A stretch of 64,000 nt of DNA, taken from Ptychodera flava (taxonomy: Eukaryota; Hemichordata; Enteropneusta; Ptychoderidae). The notes beneath the pieces are model-generated. The model did no database searches, was not told where the DNA came from, and was given only the letters and a program-made list of their open reading frames with translations. The stretch lies in NCBI RefSeq assembly GCF_041260155.1, contig NC_091944.1:12961272-13025271 (forward strand), read 5' to 3'. Below, piece by piece: positions 61,701-64,000 of this stretch; position 1 is the stretch's first letter; each line of letters starts with the position of its first letter. Made by a program: the position numbers and the translations under genes.

Positions 61701-63709
61701 TGACTTTGCGATTTGGCGAGTGAATGTTTTGGTTTCGCGCCACAATGTTTTGGGTTTGGCGCGTTAAACTTTTCATGTGACAAGTTGCCTGACAGCTCAT
61801 AAAAAGTTGCAGTCAGACGCGCTGACGGGGATGCTTATCTTTTCACGCATTGAACACTTCGGTGAACTGCGCAGTATATGAGAGTGTATTTCTGAATGTT
61901 TTGTGCGAGCGCACATATGACAAATTGGGTTGTGTGTTTTTTGAGTGATTGTGTTGCACACCGTGTGAGTATTTAGGTTACAGTGGCGGGCATATCGACT
62001 ACGGGATCAATAGATCGATCCGAAAATCGATCTACTTAGCAGACTACCCACTGTTTGTACTGGTACGACATTGCGATCACATAATCGATGTAGTAGCTCC
62101 AGGAATTAAATTCTATCTTACCGTACATCTGGCTTCCGAACCATGTATTCGACGCGAAGTCACAAGGCCAACGCACAGCATGCGAGGCACTCGAAAATGT
62201 GCACCGCAGAAAACGCTTGTCTGAATGCCTGTTTCCGACCCTTCCTTGTAATTTTGGCAAATACGGCATCCTAAAATGCATGTTAAACTGGCAATGGCTG
62301 CGATTACTTCAGCCACCAAAAGGGTAACTTCTCACCATGTTGAAGCCACAGCGGTAAGCATTCACTATGTCCGTGAGTGAACACGCTCACTCGTACGTTC
62401 ATTTAGTTACGTCATTTCCGGTGGCAATGACCGCGAATGCCGAAACGACCCGAAAGGCAGCCAACTTCAAAATCGCACAACATATTGCATTATTATAATA
62501 TTTAACCGCGTTGTTTCCTTGGGATGATGCATTTATTTGATAAAGTAGGGATGGCAAAATCATATAGCATAGCTCATTTTAAGCAAAATTAACTTTGAAT
62601 TTATGCAGGACATAGACTTTAAGATAACAATATATGTGCATGTTTATATAAGCTTACGACTCTTCCGATAGTAAAATATCTGTATGCTTCTTGTATGTGA
62701 CTTTTCTTCTAGATTTCTGGCTACCCCTCCCGGAACGCATTGGTACCACTCCCATCTTGGAACACAGAGAACGGATGGATTGTATGGAGCATTGATTGTG
62801 TTACCGCCTGAAGAGACTGTAAAGGTGAAGTATAGTTATAAGTAAGGTGTCAGTTGAAAGCTTGTAGTTAACAAAAAGCAGCCCAAGTTGGAGAGCGTAG
62901 ACGTGAAGTATAATTACAGTAGAAGTAAGATGTCAGCGGGAAGCTGGTAGGAAGTTAACTTTTGTTCTGAAATAGGTCCATCTGCAATGAAGGTATATAA
63001 CTGAACCTCTGCATAAAAAGATGATGATGATGATGATGATGATGATAATGATGATGGTGGTGACGATGTTGATTATGATGATGATGACGACGATGATGGG
63101 GATAATGATGATGAGCAAGATAATGGTTGCCCATTTTTATCTTGACAGGTTAAGGTTAGGGAGACAACGGATATAGACCATGATGACGAATTTATAATGA
63201 TTCTCCATGATTGGATGAGAGACACCTCTCTAGATATAAACAATCGTATATTGTGGGAAATGCAAAGGTAGATATACCCTACGCAACCACAGGCGATATG
63301 TTCTATAGCCCTATGCTTTTGTGAGACCAATAAAAACAGAAGACAATTCAAACGTCAGACACTTTATAATGTGATTCACAGCACGCAAACATTGCCGAAA
63401 ATGTAAAAAATTAACTCATACATATTCAAAATTTCAACTCCCCTGGTCTTATTGTTTATATTTTTCCTGTCACTCCCTGTCTATATGTCTGTCTATCTGG
63501 CTGGCTGACTGGCTTGCGCAAAGAGAAAGAGAAACGCGCACAGAGAAACAAATATAAATTTTTGCCATCGTTTCAATTTGAACATGTTTCATTTTAATGC
63601 AGATTTTATCATGGGTACGGTTCGACGCCTTGTTTTAATCAAACAAAGCAGTCTGATGGAACTGAAATTGGAGTTACCCCTTTTAGGTCCGGATTAATAA
63701 ATGGCAAAG
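40475..63709 (+). CDS. Multicopper oxidase (laccase-like), MCO-B, exons 1-6, 3' end outside window
   Basis: Tandem paralogue of MCO-A in the same orientation. Exons: 40475-40739, 53332-53432, 55450-55595, 62713-62824, 63149-63267, 63603-63709; phases 1,0,2,0,2,1, the same as MCO-A. The 850 coding bases give 283 residues plus one base: signal peptide ([17 protein letters not shown]), first cupredoxin domain with HWHGM and HWYHSH, and the start of domain 2. Exon 5 is two codons longer and exon 6 one codon shorter than in MCO-A. No stop or frameshift was seen, so the gene looks intact as far as it goes. Copper motifs 3 and 4 must lie beyond 64000. Intron 1 (12.6 kb) and intron 3 (7.1 kb) are swollen by transposons. 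Function as for MCO-A. Confidence 0.9.
41000..42010 (+). repeat. Copy D of the MCO upstream module, lacking exon 1
   Basis: Inside MCO-B intron 1 the module restarts: AATCATTGAGATATATCGG (41085; A copy 10133), GCAAATTAGGGTGCATGACCT (41514), CACCGTTTAGTTCTAAGCTACGG (41623), CAACTCAATCCGGCACATT (41788; A copy 12159). It then loses similarity before the promoter-proximal block, so no exon is present. Confidence 0.72.
42480..43990 (+). repeat. Dispersed tandem repeat with AGGTCA cores, plus orientation
   Basis: Diverged units of roughly 200-230 bp with GAGGTCAAAGGTnATCCTGGTCAC, a CAGACCTCTAGCTCTATTTGCTAGCC-like block and an ATTAATGAGGTAC block. It continues at 44660-45560 after an interruption and is inverted at 51780-52640. 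Confidence 0.7.
43993..44690. other. Insertion of about 0.7 kb interrupting the AGGTCA repeat
   Basis: The repeat breaks off after GCTAGCCAGGATTAG (about 43990) and resumes at CAATTAGATATGCACATAATT (about 44690). The sequence between is unrelated to it. It has open frames on both strands (for example 44260-44607 minus) without known domains. No terminal repeats were recognised. Confidence 0.4.
44690..46240 (+). repeat. Continuation of the AGGTCA-type repeat and related decayed units
   Basis: Units at about 45236 (GAGATCAAAGGTCATTGGGG), 45390 and 45500 share the CTCTATTTGG/AGATATGTGCATAATnAATGAGG blocks. 45700-46240 is a looser relative with a GATGGCGGCCAGGTCACATGG block near 46203. Confidence 0.55.
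47090..48440 (-). mobile_element. Non-LTR retrotransposon: endonuclease C-terminal half and pre-RT region
   Basis: Minus-strand reading 48390 to 47630 gives an APE-type endonuclease: [40 protein letters not shown], and [20 protein letters not shown] with the conserved SDH motif near 47860-47840. 47380-47090 reads on as linker to RT ([22 protein letters not shown], in broken frames). The N-terminal half of the same domain is at 49868-50022, displaced by an insertion. The RT core is missing. Confidence 0.78.
48440..49866. mobile_element. Insertion of about 1.4 kb splitting the LINE endonuclease
   Basis: The endonuclease frame stops at about 49868 (reading leftwards) and resumes at about 48440. 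The intervening sequence has no recognised coding domain and ends in the hairpin at 49741-49866. The exact left boundary is uncertain by tens of bases. Confidence 0.5.
49741..49866. mobile_element. Hairpin element, 126 bp
   Basis: Arms of about 56 bases (49741-49797 and 49811-49866), with core AAGCAAACTTTGCAC / GTGCAAAGTTTGCTT and GCCCATAATGGAC / GTCCATTATGGGC, around a 13-base loop. It abuts the LINE endonuclease fragment. Confidence 0.85.
49867..50022 (-). mobile_element. Non-LTR retrotransposon: endonuclease N-terminus
   Basis: From the Met at 50022 it reads [20 protein letters not shown], then [14 protein letters not shown]. The Asn in SYNCRG and the Glu in LQEHWL are conserved APE-endonuclease positions. 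The frame is cut by the hairpin element. Confidence 0.85.
50180..50660 (-). mobile_element. Non-LTR retrotransposon ORF1 remnant
   Basis: Reads minus: [18 protein letters not shown]..., then [20 protein letters not shown] and [14 protein letters not shown] followed by a stop. An [12 protein letters not shown] segment is typical of the RNA-binding domain of ORF1 proteins in CR1-like elements. Its position just 5' of the endonuclease fits one element running 50.66 to 47.09 kb. Confidence 0.65.
50737..50921. mobile_element. MITE, 185 bp, same family as 6267-6450 (copy 2, inverted)
   Basis: Begins AGTTATACAGTCACCTG and ends CAGGTGACAGTATACCT. The interior (GGGGCGTTCCTTGGTATTCAAA, AAAGCGGCCACCCGCTT) is the reverse complement of copy 1. 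A clean target duplication is not visible here. Confidence 0.8.
51111..51248. mobile_element. Hairpin element, 138 bp
   Basis: Arms of about 51 bases (51111-51161 and 51198-51248) with core AGTGGTATAGCCACAAACTG and its complement, a few mismatches and a 36-base loop. No target duplication was identified. Confidence 0.85.
51780..52640 (-). repeat. AGGTCA-type repeat, inverted orientation, with DR1 motifs
   Basis: Reverse-complement copies of the 42.5-45.5 kb repeat: ATTAATTATGCACATATCTAAT, GCTAGCCAATAGAG, GACCTTTGACCT. Four units. Perfect TGACCTTTGACCT lies at 51994-52006, 52208-52220 and 52435-52447. Confidence 0.75.
53332..53432 (+). CDS. MCO-B exon 2
   Basis: 101 nt, as in MCO-A. Encodes [10 protein letters not shown]...[20 protein letters not shown]; Thr to Met and Glu to Gln are visible changes against MCO-A. 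Acceptor TTGCAG, donor CAG|GTATGT. Confidence 0.92.
53650..53880 (+). repeat. Tandem duplication, about 106-bp unit, in MCO-B intron 2
   Basis: Two nearly identical copies in succession (TTTATCTTGCTGTATT at about 53656 and 53762, each ending GTGAACAATGTGATAACTA). The equivalent MCO-A intron shows no second copy. Confidence 0.85.
54085..54228. mobile_element. Hairpin element, about 144 bp, in MCO-B intron 2
   Basis: Imperfect arms of about 66 bases begin AGACTCCCTGACCAT and end GGTCAGCGGGGAGTCT, with cores TAACGTTTAT/ATAAACGTTTA and ACGGGCT/AGCCCGT around a 10-base loop. It is absent from the corresponding MCO-A intron. Confidence 0.75.
55450..55595 (+). CDS. MCO-B exon 3 (copper motif 1)
   Basis: 146 nt; encodes the same HWHGM segment as MCO-A exon 3 with a single visible amino-acid change (Ile132 to Met) and a few silent changes. 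Acceptor CCAAG|GTTG, donor ACAG|GTAACA. Confidence 0.95.
55683..55727 (+). repeat. (TCTA)n tract, 3' tail of the adjacent LINE
   Basis: About eleven TCTA units. On the minus strand it follows GGCGCTTTATAAATTGTTAG, the usual kind of 3' end of CR1/L2-like elements with a short tandem tail. Confidence 0.85.
55728..56181 (-). mobile_element. LINE 3' end: C-terminus of CR1/L2-type reverse transcriptase
   Basis: Minus frame ending at 55787 reads [20 protein letters not shown]...[16 protein letters not shown]...[20 protein letters not shown]...[10 protein letters not shown], the conserved tail after the RT domain. Its 5' side is cut by the TTAA-flanked MITE at 56186. The 3' UTR ends in the TCTA tract. 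Host: MCO-B intron 3. Confidence 0.88.
56182..56692. mobile_element. MITE flanked by TTAA, copy 2, 503 bp
   Basis: Element 56186-56688 begins AGCCCAATAGCTGC and ends GCAGCTATTGGGGCT, with TTAA on both sides (56182-56185, 56689-56692). The interior matches the reverse strand of 33677-34156. A third, partial relative may start at about 46873 (TTAAAGCCCCAATGCTGG). Confidence 0.85.
57022..57896 (+). other. Coding-like fragments of an unidentified protein, split by a hairpin insertion
   Basis: Plus-strand segments read like coding sequence: [20 protein letters not shown]...[20 protein letters not shown] (57022-57170); [20 protein letters not shown]...[10 protein letters not shown] (57355-57495), with a CxxC pair; and [20 protein letters not shown], then [20 protein letters not shown] (57737-57896). 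The palindrome at 57219-57357 interrupts the first two. I do not recognise the family; a transposon-encoded protein with a zinc-binding N-terminus is a guess. Host: MCO-B intron 3. Confidence 0.4.
57210..57366. mobile_element. Palindromic element, about 139 bp, with possible 9-bp duplication
   Basis: Nearly the whole element (57223-57359) is self-complementary: outer arms of about 41 bases (core CTGTGATATCGCAGCAG) and inner arms with mismatches. CTGATTGAA (57210-57218) and CTAATTGAA (57358-57366) flank it and both translate as LIE in the interrupted frame. Six extra bases separate the left duplication from the arm. Confidence 0.8.
57990..59206 (-). mobile_element. 5'-truncated non-LTR retrotransposon with RT domain
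   Basis: Minus-strand [22 protein letters not shown] (frame starting 59206), then after a one-base frameshift near 59060 [15 protein letters not shown] with the catalytic YADD, followed by ANCR-like thumb and tail ([55 protein letters not shown]) to a stop at 58224. The 3' end is an (ATAAA)n-type tail at about 57990-58030. Only the frameshift and 5' truncation visibly disable it, so it is one of the younger copies here. It lies in MCO-B intron 3. Confidence 0.9.
60328..60713. mobile_element. Palindromic MITE, 386 bp, inserted in the left TIR, TA duplication
   Basis: Begins CCTAGTTGGATCAC and ends GCAACTAGG. Arms of about 170 bases are near-perfect inverted copies (core GAAATCGGCCGTGTTTTGAG). 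TA flanks both sides (60326-60327, 60714-60715). The right TIR of the host transposon keeps the empty site at 61875-61876. Confidence 0.92.
60887..61390 (-). pseudogene. Broken DDE transposase
   Basis: Minus strand, in order: a helix-turn-helix-like part ([40 protein letters not shown]; about 61350-61220), then in another frame [20 protein letters not shown] and [20 protein letters not shown], and [14 protein letters not shown] (61183-60900). FFDEAG is the catalytic Asp block of IS630/Tc1-type (DDE_3) transposases. A frameshift near 61190 and loss of the C-terminal catalytic block leave it inactive. Confidence 0.8.
62713..62824 (+). CDS. MCO-B exon 4 (copper motif 2)
   Basis: 112 nt; encodes [18 protein letters not shown]...[12 protein letters not shown], differing from MCO-A only in the last residue (Glu to Lys). 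Acceptor TTCTAG, donor AAG|GTGAAG. Confidence 0.95.
63020..63118 (+). repeat. (GAT)n interrupted microsatellite in MCO-B intron 4
   Basis: Interrupted GAT/GAC/GGT triplets at the position matching the tract in MCO-A intron 4, longer and more degenerate. Confidence 0.92.
63149..63267 (+). CDS. MCO-B exon 5
   Basis: 119 nt; encodes [20 protein letters not shown]...NNRILWEMQ, two codons longer than MCO-A exon 5 at its start. Acceptor CTTGACAG, donor CAAAG|GTAGAT, phase 2. Confidence 0.9.
63603..63709 (+). CDS. MCO-B exon 6, last exon in window
   Basis: 107 nt; encodes [20 protein letters not shown]...[11 protein letters not shown], one codon shorter than in MCO-A. Leaves phase 1 at AAAG|GTAATG. 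The intron runs to the window edge and resembles MCO-A intron 6. Confidence 0.9.
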
Positions 63710-64000
63710 GTAATGTTGAAATAATGTTGTGTAAAAACTCGGTCAACATCATTTTGGTTTGTTATGAAAACGGATTCTCTTTTATCTCTTGGGTGTAATA
63801 TCTCTAATAATAATTTTGCTTGTTGTGATAACAGTGATCATTGAGATTGATAAATGTGAACAATAACTTCATTTTGATCTGACAAAACATAATTATATTG
63901 CATAGGGGATTCATATTCTTTCAAAACCACTGCATAGCCATTCGACTTTCAAGCTGCTACTAGGTACAAATCGAAACTGGAACTCTTGGACGTGGCGAGA

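Larger units (their letters stand above)
60149..62049 (-). mobile_element. Tc1/mariner-like (IS630-type) transposon with long inverted repeats
   Basis: Ends GGGTAGTCTGCTAAG... and its complement at 62049. Each inverted repeat is roughly 350 bases: left 60149-60327 plus 60714-60880 (split by a MITE), right about 61710-62049. Between them lies a minus-strand transposase relic. The TIRs are still very similar, including a stretch reading ATCGATCCGAAAATCGAT-type palindrome. The flanking duplication is unclear; TA three bases inside each end is possible. Confidence 0.8.

Noticed and set aside
59920..62224. Two open frames sharing a 35-residue start ([10 protein letters not shown]...), taken at first for a small gene family
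   Set aside because: The shared part lies in the two inverted repeats of the Tc1-like transposon, so the similarity comes from the TIRs.

Overview
The window is AT-rich, intron-rich and full of degenerate transposons and tandem repeats. The genes have short exons, GT-AG introns and no operon structure, so it is nuclear DNA of an animal. The gene types (laccase-like multicopper oxidases, a cytosolic sulfotransferase) and the repeats (non-LTR retrotransposons, many hairpin MITEs, satellites containing AGGTCAAAGGTCA) suit an invertebrate, perhaps a hemichordate, cephalochordate or lophotrochozoan. The species cannot be fixed from the sequence alone.

Layout. 1-2.1 kb: first coding exon of a sulfotransferase on the minus strand; the rest lies beyond the left edge. 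2.1-12.6 kb: intergenic, with a 184-bp MITE (6.27 kb) and a roughly 1.2-kb direct duplication (7.4-9.8 kb). 12.69-30.25 kb: one complete multicopper oxidase gene (here MCO-A), 13 exons on the plus strand. All splice phases agree, giving 725 codons with all four copper motifs and a separate last exon that encodes a hydrophobic C-terminal tail. 30.2-37.5 kb: retrotransposon and MITE debris. 37.5-42.0 kb: repeated copies of the MCO promoter/exon-1 module, one with a truncated orphan exon 1 (38.3 kb), one with the real first exon of a second gene (MCO-B, 40.475 kb), and one with no exon. A satellite of about 146 bp separates the first two. 40.475-64 kb: MCO-B exons 1-6, with introns inflated by LINE fragments, foldback elements and a 1.9-kb Tc1/mariner-like element. 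The gene runs off the right edge.

MCO-A and MCO-B are recent tandem paralogues with equivalent splice sites. They are probably secreted or surface copper oxidases using O2 to oxidise phenols, amines or metal ions; the substrate cannot be read from the sequence. No tRNA, rRNA, CRISPR or bacterial-type operon was seen.

Most notable: (1) a tandem MCO cluster whose 5' module has been copied more often than the gene; (2) a terminal MCO-A exon 6.7 kb downstream that would switch between a tailless and a hydrophobic-tailed protein; (3) a 217-bp composite palindrome at 27.1 kb predicted to form a multi-arm cruciform; (4) MITE insertions whose empty sites are preserved in this same window, giving exact TA duplications; (5) a MITE family flanked by TTAA; (6) a satellite that carries perfect DR1 nuclear-receptor-like sites.
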